Positions 1-7,172 of a DNA stretch of 37,092 nt are shown piece after piece. Position 1 is the stretch's first letter, and each line of letters starts with the position of its first letter. The notes beneath the pieces were generated by a model. That model was not told the DNA's origin. It was given only the letters and a program-made list of their open reading frames with translations, and ran no database searches. This DNA is from Burkholderiaceae bacterium. GTDB lineage: Bacteria > Pseudomonadota > Gammaproteobacteria > Burkholderiales > Burkholderiaceae_C. The DNA lies in contig JAURWR010000121.1 of NCBI GenBank assembly GCA_030654805.1, forward strand, positions 1-37,092, read 5' to 3'. Made by a program: the position numbers and the translations under genes.

Positions 1-75
1 GGCGGTGTCGGCAACTACCGCGACAAGTGCGACGCGGTCAAGGCGAGTGGTTACGAGGGATTTGTCACGGCTTGA
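1..75 (+). CDS. C-terminal fragment of a probable flavin-containing (Baeyer-Villiger-type) monooxygenase
   Basis: The window opens inside a reading frame that runs 24 codons to a TGA at 73-75. The residues read GGVGNYRDKCDAVKASGYEG followed by FVTA. A Gly-Gly-Val-Gly-x-Tyr-Arg segment, a Cys, and a closing Gly-Tyr-Glu-Gly-Phe resemble the extreme C-terminus of cyclohexanone / 4-hydroxyacetophenone monooxygenase-type proteins. Those use FAD and NADPH to insert oxygen next to a carbonyl. The FAD and NADPH domains lie outside the window, so the substrate cannot be judged. A strong terminator follows 22 bases after the stop, which supports this as a real gene end. The family call rests on recognising a short tail and is moderate. 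Confidence 0.5.
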   Translation, partial: GGVGNYRDKCDAVKASGYEGFVTA

Positions 76-97
76 TCGGATTCCTGTCGGACCCATG

Positions 98-126
98 AAA
101 AAGGGCGGCCCGAGCCGCCCTTTTTT
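98..126. terminator. Bidirectional intrinsic terminator
   Basis: A perfect 7-bp GC stem, GGGCGGC at 103-109 with GCCGCCC at 114-120, closes the loop CCGA. Five A residues lie on the left (98-102) and six T residues on the right (121-126), so it can terminate both the rightward monooxygenase transcript and the convergent leftward PEP-CTERM gene that stops at 142. Confidence 0.9.
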
Positions 127-141
127 GTGCTGAACGCAGGC

Positions 142-798
142 TCAGTCAGCCGCGCGTTTTCGACGCCGCTGAACGGCGCCCAGACCCATCATCGCAGCAA
201 CGATCAAAGCGGCGCTCGATGGCTCCGGGACGCGGTTGGCGAACACCTGGTCCTGGAAGGTGCGGCTTTCCAGCACTTGCAGGTTCACCGAAGTTTTCGA
301 TCCGAGGTGGCTCAACCAGTCGTTGGCAAAGCCCACGGCGCCGATGGATCCGTGGAATTTCGCGATTCCGTCATTCAGGCTGTAGTCGGTGTCTGTTTCG
401 TAGGCGAGTTCCCAGACGGCCAACTGAAATGCGGCCTCCGTGGTGGCATCGTGTACCAGTTCACCTGCTGATGTGAACAGGCGATTGATGTCGTCATTGG
501 CTCGGCTGTTGGCGAACAGGTGTGCGGAACCATTCACCTGGGTAAAGTCGTTGTACGAGCCCGAAAGGTTGATGTGCTGCAACAAGTCCACGCAGTACGT
601 CGCGATGTTCATGCTTCCATTCAAGAGAACATTGAAACCACCCGCCTGCGTGCCCTGATATGCAGACGACGAGAGCGAAAACTCGACGTATTCAGACCCA
701 TGCGCGAAGCCCTGAAACTGAACCACGCTGGCCTGGGCATGAGCAGCACACAGCGCCAGACAGGCGGTGAGCAGGGGTTTGATGAATTGGCGGGTCAT
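142..798 (-). CDS. PEP-CTERM sorting domain protein with thioester-domain-like motifs
   Basis: 218 residues. A Sec signal peptide covers about residues 1-23 (hydrophobic LLTACLALCAA, then Ala-rich). The C-terminus has the full PEP-CTERM tripartite tag: VPEPS near residue 191, a hydrophobic helix, then the basic tail RRRKR. Such proteins are processed by exosortase/EpsH systems and sent to the outer surface or extracellular matrix; no exosortase gene lies in this window. The middle contains TYCVD (Cys69) and AAFQLAVWELAYE (Gln125). This spacing and context resemble the Cys-Gln pair that forms an internal thioester in class II thioester-domain adhesins; that reading is inference. The start at 798 is supported by a GAGAG-type ribosome site and the signal peptide. 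It stands alone, divergent from the AIM24-like gene and convergent on the terminator at 98-126. Confidence 0.85.
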   Translation of the reverse strand: MTRQFIKPLLTACLALCAAHAQASVVQFQGFAHGSEYVEFSLSSSAYQGTQAGGFNVLLNGSMNIATYCVDLLQHINLSGSYNDFTQVNGSAHLFANSRANDDINRLFTSAGELVHDATTEAAFQLAVWELAYETDTDYSLNDGIAKFHGSIGAVGFANDWLSHLGSKTSVNLQVLESRTFQDQVFANRVPEPSSAALIVAAMMGLGAVQRRRKRAAD

Positions 799-880
799 GG
801 AGATCTCTCGCTGAAAGTCTGTGGTTCGAAGGCGACTTGGTCGTCGATGAATGGAAGGCTACCGACGCAGCTGATCGCTC

Positions 881-974
881 GCACCCCGCAGCCACGGGGT
901 GCCGCAGCGGGGCAGCTCGCCCGTTCGTGAGCCGCGTCACGGCTGGCCGTTCGCACCCCCTGGTTCAAGGGGTG
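881..974. repeat. Cluster of three hairpins in a divergent intergenic region
   Basis: Between the PEP-CTERM gene start (798) and the AIM24-like gene start (1048) lie three inverted repeats. GCACCCCG (881-888) pairs with CGGGGTGC (895-902). An AGCCG/CGGCT pair spans about 930-944. CACCCC (954-959) pairs with GGGGTG (969-974). The first and third share the arrangement TCGCACCCC ... GGGGTG, so they look like diverged copies. None has a T-run. They could be operators for the two divergent genes or structured leader RNA; the sequence does not decide. Confidence 0.45.
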
Positions 975-1047
975 AGTGGCAGGAATGTCTGAACCGAATT
1001 CACCGGCGATAACATCCCGCCAACTCAATCCATCAGGAGCAATCGGT

Positions 1048-1863
1048 ATGGCAATGGACGTGGTCGACTACGAGATCAAGGGAGCCGAAATGCAGTTCGT
1101 CGAGGTCGAACTCGACCCGGGCGAGGCGGCGGTCGGCGAGGCCGGCAGCATGATGTTCATGGACGCCGGTATCTCGATGGACACGGTGTTCGGTGACGGA
1201 TCAGCCAGCACGGGCGGCCTGTTCGGGAAGCTGCTGGGCGCGGGCAAGCGGCTGGTGACCGGCGAGTCGCTGTTCACCACGGTGTACACGAATCAGGGTC
1301 GCGACAAGCTGCGTATCGCGTTTGCTGCGCCGTATCCCGGCAAGATTCTTCCGATGGATCTGCGCAAGCTCGGCGGCATGCTGATCTGCCAGAAGGATGC
1401 GTTCCTCTGCGCCGCCAAGGGTGTCTCACTCGGCATCTATCTGCAGCAGAAAATGTCTGTGGGCTTCTTCGGTGGTGAAGGGTTCATCATGCAGAAGCTC
1501 GAAGGCGACGGCCTCGCGTTCGTGCATGCCGGCGGAACGGTGCTCAAGCGTGAACTCCAACCGGGCCAGACTTTGCTGATCGATACCGGTTGCGTCGTCG
1601 CGTTCACGCCCGACATCAATTTCGAGATCCAGTACGTCGGCAAGGTGAAGACGGCGCTGTTCGGCGGCGAAGGACTGTTCTTCGCCAAGGTGACCGGACC
1701 GGGCACCGTGTGGCTGCAGAGCCTGCCGTTCTCTCGTCTGGCTTCCCGTGTGTTTGCAGCGGCGCCGCAACGTGGAGGCTCGCGCGAAGAAGGTTCGTTG
1801 CTCGGGGGGGTGCTGGGCGGCGGCCTGCTCGGCGGCACGATCTTCGGTGGCGACGACGAGTGA
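1048..1863 (+). CDS. AIM24 / TIGR00266 family protein
   Basis: 271 residues. The start ATG at 1048 has an AGGAGC ribosome site at 1035-1040, and the protein then begins in the usual family way ([20 protein letters not shown]). The frame is open further upstream to 976, but that stretch lacks a ribosome site. The family has a compact beta-rich fold related to yeast mitochondrial AIM24 and the bacterial TIGR00266 group; its biochemical role is not established. Visible family features are [12 protein letters not shown] near the N-terminus, several Gly-rich strands, and a Gly/Leu-rich C-terminal tail ([13 protein letters not shown]) ending in acidic residues. There is no signal peptide or membrane segment. 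It is followed 58 bases later by the EI24-type gene on the same strand. Confidence 0.85.
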   Translation: MAMDVVDYEIKGAEMQFVEVELDPGEAAVGEAGSMMFMDAGISMDTVFGDGSASTGGLFGKLLGAGKRLVTGESLFTTVYTNQGRDKLRIAFAAPYPGKILPMDLRKLGGMLICQKDAFLCAAKGVSLGIYLQQKMSVGFFGGEGFIMQKLEGDGLAFVHAGGTVLKRELQPGQTLLIDTGCVVAFTPDINFEIQYVGKVKTALFGGEGLFFAKVTGPGTVWLQSLPFSRLASRVFAAAPQRGGSREEGSLLGGVLGGGLLGGTIFGGDDE

Positions 1864-1921
1864 ACGATGCGGCCCGCGCAGGCAGGCTGATCAGGCGCTG
1901 GCGTGACGTATCCTGTGCCGC

Positions 1922-2809
1922 ATGAAATTGCTGATTGATTCGTTCTGGCGCGCAGCCGCCTATTGCCTGCATCCGCGAGTCATTGCACTGTCCTTGCTGC
2001 CGCTCGTGTTGATGGGCGTGGTCGCGCTCGGTCTCGGGTACTTCTTCTGGGCGCCGGTCGTGTCCGGGGTCGCCGCCGCTCTCGAGTCTTATGCCTGGGT
2101 GGCTTCGCTGCTCTCCTGGCTCGAAAGCGCGGGTCTCAGCGGGCTGAGAAAATTCCTCGCCCCGTTGATCGTGGTATTCGCCGTCATGCCGTTGATCGTG
2201 GTCGGATCGCTGCTCGTGGTGGCGGCGCTGATGACTCCAGCGATGGTCAGCCTGGTGGCCGAACGTCGCTTCCAGGCTCTTGATCGGCGCCATGGTGGCT
2301 CTGCCGCTGCGGGCGCGTTCGCTGCCTTGCTGGCGACGTTCGCGGCGTTGGTTGCGCTGGTCATCTCCATTCCGCTGTGGTTCGTTCCGCCCCTGGTGCT
2401 GATCCTGCCCCCGCTGATCTGGGGCTGGCTGACCTACAAGGTCATGACCTATGACGTGCTGGCCGAGCATGCGACGAAAGAAGAGCGCCGGGAACTGGTC
2501 AAGCGCCACCGCAGTTCGCTGCTGGGAATGGGCATCCTGACCGGCTATCTCGGCGCCGCACCGTCGCTGCTGTGGGCGTCCGGTGTGCTGTTCCTCGCAC
2601 TGGCGCCGGTGCTGGTGCCGGTGGCAATCTGGATCTACACGCTGGTGTTCGCGTTCTCTGCGCTCTGGTTTTCTCATTTCGCATTGAGTGCTTTGCAGGC
2701 CCTGCGCCGTGAGCGCGACCTCGCGGCCGTTCCACCTGAGCCGACGACCCCGTCTCCGGTGACCGAGGCGGACGTGTCGCCGGGTCTGATTCCGCTTCCC
2801 CCGGCCTGA
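1922..2809 (+). CDS. EI24 / CysZ-like domain inner-membrane protein
   Basis: 295 residues with about four to six hydrophobic segments (about 20-45, 70-105, 130-165, 195-235). A soluble basic stretch near residue 185 (HATKEERRELVKRHR) matches the loop of the EI24 family (DUF540 in older naming, which also contains CysZ). The hydrophilic Pro/Thr-rich tail of about 35 residues is probably cytosolic. CysZ members move sulfate, but many proteobacterial EI24 proteins are uncharacterised, and no cys genes are nearby, so I do not assign sulfate transport. The ribosome site before ATG 1922 is weak. It is followed after 10 bases by the CinA-like gene, so the two are probably co-transcribed. Confidence 0.75.
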   Translation: MKLLIDSFWRAAAYCLHPRVIALSLLPLVLMGVVALGLGYFFWAPVVSGVAAALESYAWVASLLSWLESAGLSGLRKFLAPLIVVFAVMPLIVVGSLLVVAALMTPAMVSLVAERRFQALDRRHGGSAAAGAFAALLATFAALVALVISIPLWFVPPLVLILPPLIWGWLTYKVMTYDVLAEHATKEERRELVKRHRSSLLGMGILTGYLGAAPSLLWASGVLFLALAPVLVPVAIWIYTLVFAFSALWFSHFALSALQALRRERDLAAVPPEPTTPSPVTEADVSPGLIPLPPA

Positions 2810-2819
2810 GCGCGAGGCC

Positions 2820-3638
2820 ATGGCTTTCGGTCTGCTGATCGTTGGGGACGAGATCCTGTCTGGAAAGCGTGCGGACAAGCACGTGCCGAAGGTCATCGAA
2901 CTGCTGGCGGCGCGAGGCCTGTCGCTCAGCTGGGTACGCTACGTGGGCGACGATCCGCAGCGCATCACGGCCGACCTGAGGGATGCACTGTCCAGCGGAG
3001 ACACCGTGTTCTCTTGTGGCGGCATCGGCGCGACGCCTGACGACCACACCCGGCAGTGCGCCGCCATGGCGCTTGGTGTGTCCTTGGCGTTGCACCCGGT
3101 CGCACGCGATCTGATCGTCGATCGCATGCGCGATGTGGCCGCCGAGAAGGGCGAGGATTTCATCCCCGATCGTGCCGACAACATCCACCGCCTGAACATG
3201 GCCATGTTTCCCGTGGGCTCCGAAATCATTCCGAACCCTTACAACAAGATTGCCGGCTTCTTCGTGCGCGGAACCGCATCCCACCCTGACGCTGCGGTGT
3301 ACTTCGTCCCGGGCTTCCCGGTGATGGCCTGGCCGATGATCGAATGGGTGCTCGACCAGCGCTGCGCGCACCTGCACCGCGCACAAGGCCAGCGCGAGCA
3401 CTCGGTCATCGTGCTCGGTGCGATGGAGGCCGCACTGACGCCCCTGATGCAGTCGGTCGAGACCCTCCACCCGGGTGTGAAGGTGTTCAGCCTGCCAAGC
3501 GTCGACCATCCAGAATGGGGCGCCCACATCGAGCTGGGAGTCAAGGGTGATCATGTTGAGGTCGATGCGGCCTTCCGGTCGCTGATGATCGGGCTGCGCG
3601 ACCGGCAGGCCGCACTTGGTCCCGAAATGGTGCGTTGA
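2820..3638 (+). CDS. CinA-type molybdopterin-binding-domain protein (N-terminal domain only)
   Basis: 272 residues. It begins AFGLLIVGDEILSGKRADKH, the MoaB/Mog/CinA fold signature, followed by the VGDDPQRI segment and the FSCGGIGATPDDHT loop that binds the molybdopterin-like ligand in this fold (PF00994). The length covers only that domain plus a C-terminal extension. The C-terminal nicotinamide-nucleotide amidase domain of full-length CinA is absent, so NMN deamidation should not be assumed. These stand-alone proteins are usually annotated as competence/damage-inducible protein A, with no proven role. The gene sits 10 bases after the EI24 gene. Its 3' end runs into the NtrC-like sites that precede glnA. 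Confidence 0.85.
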   Translation: MAFGLLIVGDEILSGKRADKHVPKVIELLAARGLSLSWVRYVGDDPQRITADLRDALSSGDTVFSCGGIGATPDDHTRQCAAMALGVSLALHPVARDLIVDRMRDVAAEKGEDFIPDRADNIHRLNMAMFPVGSEIIPNPYNKIAGFFVRGTASHPDAAVYFVPGFPVMAWPMIEWVLDQRCAHLHRAQGQREHSVIVLGAMEAALTPLMQSVETLHPGVKVFSLPSVDHPEWGAHIELGVKGDHVEVDAAFRSLMIGLRDRQAALGPEMVR

Positions 3639-3657
3639 TCTAATCTGGTGCGCACCA
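3628..3657. promoter_or_regulatory. Candidate NtrC-type enhancer sites upstream of glnA
   Basis: TGGTGC at 3628-3633 is followed by the perfect palindrome TGGTGCGCACCA at 3646-3657. NtrC sites are inverted repeats of GCACC and GGTGC separated by about five bases. Here the halves point outward, as would happen at the junction of two adjacent sites, and their outer partners are degenerate (AGTTC at 3662-3666, GATCT at 3637-3641). The location, about 165 bp before the predicted sigma-54 start point, suits an enhancer. It overlaps the last codons of the CinA-like gene. The site is plausible but imperfect. Confidence 0.4.
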
Positions 3658-3792
3658 AATAAGTTCGATGTTCGCGATGTTGTTGCCGTCGCTTGGGTAA
3701 AATTTTCGGGTGCTGCCTTTCGATGTGCAGGCGCAAGCGGACTCGTTGCGACCTGTCGACGCGGGTTCCGATGGCTGGATCGTGTGTCTTCT

Positions 3793-3807
3793 GGGCACGC
3801 TTTCTGC
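3793..3807 (+). promoter_or_regulatory. Sigma-54 promoter of glnA
   Basis: GGGCACGCTTTCTGC matches the sigma-54 consensus TGGCAC-N5-TTGC. It has GG at 3794-3795 and GC at 3806-3807 with exactly the ten intervening bases required, plus the conserved CAC and TGC. Transcription would start near 3819, giving a leader of about 94 bases before glnA. ntrB and ntrC, which activate such promoters under nitrogen limitation, lie downstream in the same block. A TAAAAT at 3698-3703 could be the -10 of a second, sigma-70 promoter, but no good -35 is seen. Confidence 0.75.
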
Positions 3808-3912
3808 TAATTTGAAATGCACATTTATGAGGCGGCTGGTCCGCGCCGCAGCAGTGTTCGATTCCTTCCCCCTGTCCCCCCACCCAAACAGCGTCCCGCT
3901 AGGAGATTCCTG

Positions 3913-5328
3913 ATGGCCAAGACCGTCGCCGACGTGATGAAGATGGTGAAAGAGAACGAAGTCAAGTTCGTCGACTTCCGTTTCACCGACACCCGCGGCA
4001 AAGAACAGCACGTCACCGTGCCCGTGTCCCATTTCGACGAAGACAAGTTCACGTCGGGTCATGCTTTCGACGGCTCGTCGATCGCTGGTTGGAAGGGCAT
4101 CGAAGCGTCGGACATGCAGTTGATGCCCGATGCGAACACCGCCAACATCGATCCGTTCTTCGAAGAGCCGACGATGATCCTGACCTGCGACGTGATCGAT
4201 CCGGCGGATGGCAAGCCCTATGAGCGCGATCCGCGTTCGCTGGCCAAGCGCGCTGAGGCCTACATGAAGGCTTCGGGCCTGGGCGATACCGCCTATTTCG
4301 GTCCCGAGCCCGAGTTCTTTGTCTTCGACAGCGTTCGCTGGGGCAACGACATGTCGGGCTGCTTCTCGAAGATCGACTCCGAAGAGGCTGCGTGGAACAC
4401 CGGCCGCGAATACGAGCATGGCAACACCGGACACCGTCCTGCGGTGAAGGGCGGTTACTTTCCCGTCCCGCCGGTCGACAGCTTCCAGGACATGCGCTCG
4501 GAAATGTGCTTGGTGCTTGAAGCCCTGGGCATTCCGGTCGAAGTGCATCACCACGAGGTGGCCAACGCCGGTCAGATGGAGATCGGCACCAGGTTCAGCA
4601 CGCTGATCCAGCGCGCCGACTGGGTCCAGTTGCAGAAATACGTGATCCAGAACGTCGCCCATTCGTACGGCAAGACGGCGACCTTCATGCCGAAACCCAT
4701 CGTCGGTGACAACGGCTCCGGCATGCACGTGCACCAGTCGGTCTGGAAGGATGGCAAGAACCTGTTTGCCGGCGACGGCTACGCAGGCCTGTCCGAGTTT
4801 GCGCTGTACTACATCGGCGGCATCATCAAGCACGCCCGTGCGCTGAATGCCAACACCAACCCGGGGACCAACAGCTACAAGCGTCAGGTGCCGGGCTTCG
4901 AGGCGCCGGTCAAGCTGGCTTACTCGGCCAAGAACCGGTCGGCTTCGATCCGCATTCCGTACGTCGCCAATCCGAAGGGGCGCCGTGTCGAGGCACGTTT
5001 CCCGGATCCGCTGATGAACCCCTACCTCGGGTTCGCCGCCTTGCTGATGGCCGGCCTCGACGGGGTCGAGAACAAGATTCACCCGGGCGAAGCCGCGACG
5101 AAGGACCTGTACCACCTGCCGCCGGAAGAGGACAAGCTGATCCCGACGGTGTGTCACAGCCTCGATCAGGCGCTGGAGTACCTCGACGGCGATCGCGCAT
5201 TCCTGACCAAGGGCGGCGTGTTCACCGATTCGTACATCGATGCGTACATCGACCTGAAGATGACGGAAGTCACCCGTTTCCGCATGGCCACACACCCGGT
5301 CGAATTCGACATGTACTACAGCCTTTGA
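3913..5328 (+). CDS. glnA: Glutamine synthetase, type I
   Basis: 471 residues, the normal length for bacterial GSI. It makes glutamine from glutamate, ammonia and ATP in the cytosol as a dodecamer. The start at 3913 has the ribosome site AGGAG (3901-3905); the frame extends upstream to 3817 without one. Recognisable elements include [12 protein letters not shown] in the N-terminal part, [28 protein letters not shown] in the active site, and the NRSASIRIP strand. The LYHLPPEE segment carries Tyr400, equivalent to the adenylylated Tyr397 of E. coli, so activity is probably controlled by GlnE. The gene is preceded by a sigma-54 promoter and followed by a strong terminator. It begins the glnA - small gene - ntrB - ntrC block. 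Confidence 0.98.
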   Translation: MAKTVADVMKMVKENEVKFVDFRFTDTRGKEQHVTVPVSHFDEDKFTSGHAFDGSSIAGWKGIEASDMQLMPDANTANIDPFFEEPTMILTCDVIDPADGKPYERDPRSLAKRAEAYMKASGLGDTAYFGPEPEFFVFDSVRWGNDMSGCFSKIDSEEAAWNTGREYEHGNTGHRPAVKGGYFPVPPVDSFQDMRSEMCLVLEALGIPVEVHHHEVANAGQMEIGTRFSTLIQRADWVQLQKYVIQNVAHSYGKTATFMPKPIVGDNGSGMHVHQSVWKDGKNLFAGDGYAGLSEFALYYIGGIIKHARALNANTNPGTNSYKRQVPGFEAPVKLAYSAKNRSASIRIPYVANPKGRRVEARFPDPLMNPYLGFAALLMAGLDGVENKIHPGEAATKDLYHLPPEEDKLIPTVCHSLDQALEYLDGDRAFLTKGGVFTDSYIDAYIDLKMTEVTRFRMATHPVEFDMYYSL

Positions 5329-5346
5329 GGCTGGCGTTGCAGAATG

Positions 5347-5373
5347 AAGGGACGGCGAAAGCCGTCCCTTTTT
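5347..5373 (+). terminator. Intrinsic terminator after glnA
   Basis: AAGGGACGGC (5347-5356) pairs with GCCGTCCCTT (5361-5370) around a GAAA tetraloop, and is followed by further T residues. It lies 19 bases after the glnA stop. It should separate most glnA transcription from the downstream regulatory genes, with read-through giving low-level ntrBC. Confidence 0.92.
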
Positions 5374-5480
5374 CTTTGGATAGGGAATTTCCTCCGTGTT
5401 CGACAATCCGAAATGATTCAAGTCGGTGCGTTCGATGCGCCGCTCCTGTGGAAGTACGTGTTTCGAGAGAGGGCTATCGG

Positions 5481-6008
5481 ATGATGTCTTTGCGCGGCGG
5501 GCGGTTTTTTCGGGCCGGGTTCACCACGGTCAGCTTGCTCTTGTCGGTGGTGGCAGTGCGTGCCCAGGGCGAATCCGCCGTGGTGTATCGGTGCCCCAAC
5601 AACCTCTACACCAGCGCCATCAGCGCGAAGGAAGCCCGTGAGCAGGGCTGCCGCACGCTGGACGGGGCTCCGATCACCGTGATCGCGGCGCCCAAGAAGA
5701 CCAGCAGCGCCGCAGCGAGCGGGAGCGCCGTTTCGCCCCCGTCGACGCGACCGGATACCCGCGTGGACCCGAGCGAGCAGCGTGCACGAGACAGTGATGC
5801 GCGTCGCATCCTCGAAGCCGAACTGCAGCGCGAACAGCAACGGCTGACCGAGATGCAGGCTGAATACAACAAAGGAGAGCCGGAGCGGCGAGGTGACGAG
5901 CGCAATTACCAGAAGTATCTGGATCGCACGTCAGACCTGAAGACCGGTATCGCCCGCAAGGAAAGCGACATCGCCGCGTTGAAGCGCGAGCTGGCGAAGC
6001 TGCCGTGA
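5481..6008 (+). CDS. Small exported coiled-coil protein (DUF4124-like) between glnA and ntrB
   Basis: 175 residues from ATG 5481; the frame is open much further upstream but there it overlaps glnA. A purine-rich AGAGAGGG ribosome site lies about 10 bases before the ATG, and the first 30 residues form a signal peptide ending near VRAQG. The mature part starts VYRCPNNLYTSAISAKEAREQGC, with two Cys that could form a disulfide, similar to the short DUF4124-type motif. Then come a Ser/Ala/Pro-rich linker and, from about residue 95, a charged coiled coil (EAELQREQQRLTEMQ ... KESDIAALKRELAKL). The function is unknown. Its place between glnA and ntrB looks conserved in related Burkholderiales as far as I recall. 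Forty bases separate it from ntrB. Confidence 0.7.
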   Translation: MMSLRGGRFFRAGFTTVSLLLSVVAVRAQGESAVVYRCPNNLYTSAISAKEAREQGCRTLDGAPITVIAAPKKTSSAAASGSAVSPPSTRPDTRVDPSEQRARDSDARRILEAELQREQQRLTEMQAEYNKGEPERRGDERNYQKYLDRTSDLKTGIARKESDIAALKRELAKLP

Positions 6009-6048
6009 CGGTGTCGACGCGCGTGCTCCCATCCGACATCGGGCTCCG

Positions 6049-7119
6049 ATGACGATCGCCGCTGCGCCCTACTCAGCATTCGATTACCTGGCCACGATGG
6101 TGGCGGTGGTGCGGCCGAACGGGCACTGCGTCTTCGCAAACGCCTCCTTTGGCCATGTGCTGGGCTGGTCGAGTCGCAGCGTGCTGCGCGACTCGCTGTT
6201 CGACTGGTTCGTGGATGCCCAGGTCGTGCGTGACACCGTGGCGGCCGTCGTGCGCAACGATTTCTCGACCAGCCGATTCGAGGCGCTGTTGCGCCGCCCG
6301 GCATCGACCCACGGCGAGCCGTTGCCGGTGCATGTCATCGTCAACCAGATGGACGGCACCACCGACGTGCTGATCGAATTGGTCGAGATCGAGCAGCAGA
6401 CACGGCAGGATCGTGAGGAACGCGCGCTCGGCCAGGCCCGGGCCAACAAGGAGCTGATCCGCAACCTGGCCCACGAGATCAAGAACCCGCTCGGCGGCAT
6501 CCGCGGCGCGGCGCAGCTGCTGGAGATGGAAGTCCAGTCCCGCGAGCTGACCGAGTACACGCAGGTCATCATCCAGGAGGCCGATCGGCTGCAGGCGCTG
6601 GTCGATCGCCTGCTGGCTCCCCATCGCAAGCCGCACGTGGTCAGCGATGTGAACATCCACGAGGTCTGCGAGCGCGTGCGCTCATTGATCCTGGCGGAGT
6701 TTCCCCGGGGCTTGAAAGTCGAGCGCGACTACGACACCTCGATTCCCGACTTCCGTGGCGACCGTGAACAGCTGATCCAGGCCGTGCTCAACATCGCGCA
6801 CAACGCGGCCCAGGCGCTGGCGGAACAAGTGTCCACGGGCGATGCCGTGATCACCTTGCGCACGCGGGTGGCCCGACAGGTGACATTGGGTAAGCAGCGC
6901 TATCGACTGGCACTGGAATTGCATATTCTGGACAACGGCCCGGGCATTCCGGAATCCATCCGAGATCGAATCTTCTATCCCCTGGTCTCAGGGCGCGAAG
7001 GTGGTTCAGGGTTGGGCTTGACGCTGGCGCAGACGTTCGTGCAACAGCACCAGGGAATGATCGAGTGCGAAAGCGAACCCGGCAGGACCATATTCAAGAT
7101 CGTGATTCCGCTGCCCTGA
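6049..7119 (+). CDS. ntrB: Nitrogen regulation sensor histidine kinase NtrB (NR(II))
   Basis: 356 residues, the usual size for NtrB/GlnL, and with no membrane segment, as expected for the cytosolic nitrogen kinase. An N-terminal PAS domain covers about 10-115. The HisKA helix contains NLAHEIKNPLGG with phospho-acceptor His142. The C-terminal ATPase shows the N-box NIAHNAAQAL, the G1 box DNGPGIP and the G2 box GGSGLGLTLAQ. In the known pathway NtrB phosphorylates NtrC when glutamine is low and is turned into a phosphatase by PII. The ribosome site before ATG 6049 is weak. ntrC follows after 53 bases. Confidence 0.96.
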   Translation: MTIAAAPYSAFDYLATMVAVVRPNGHCVFANASFGHVLGWSSRSVLRDSLFDWFVDAQVVRDTVAAVVRNDFSTSRFEALLRRPASTHGEPLPVHVIVNQMDGTTDVLIELVEIEQQTRQDREERALGQARANKELIRNLAHEIKNPLGGIRGAAQLLEMEVQSRELTEYTQVIIQEADRLQALVDRLLAPHRKPHVVSDVNIHEVCERVRSLILAEFPRGLKVERDYDTSIPDFRGDREQLIQAVLNIAHNAAQALAEQVSTGDAVITLRTRVARQVTLGKQRYRLALELHILDNGPGIPESIRDRIFYPLVSGREGGSGLGLTLAQTFVQQHQGMIECESEPGRTIFKIVIPLP

Positions 7120-7172
7120 GCTCTCTCCCGTGCACCGCAGCGTGTCGGTGTCTACCATTGAAGAGGCAGTGA

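Noticed and set aside
3640-5421. 593-codon minus-strand frame opposite glnA
   Set aside because: Shadow of glnA in high-GC DNA; no recognisable protein features.
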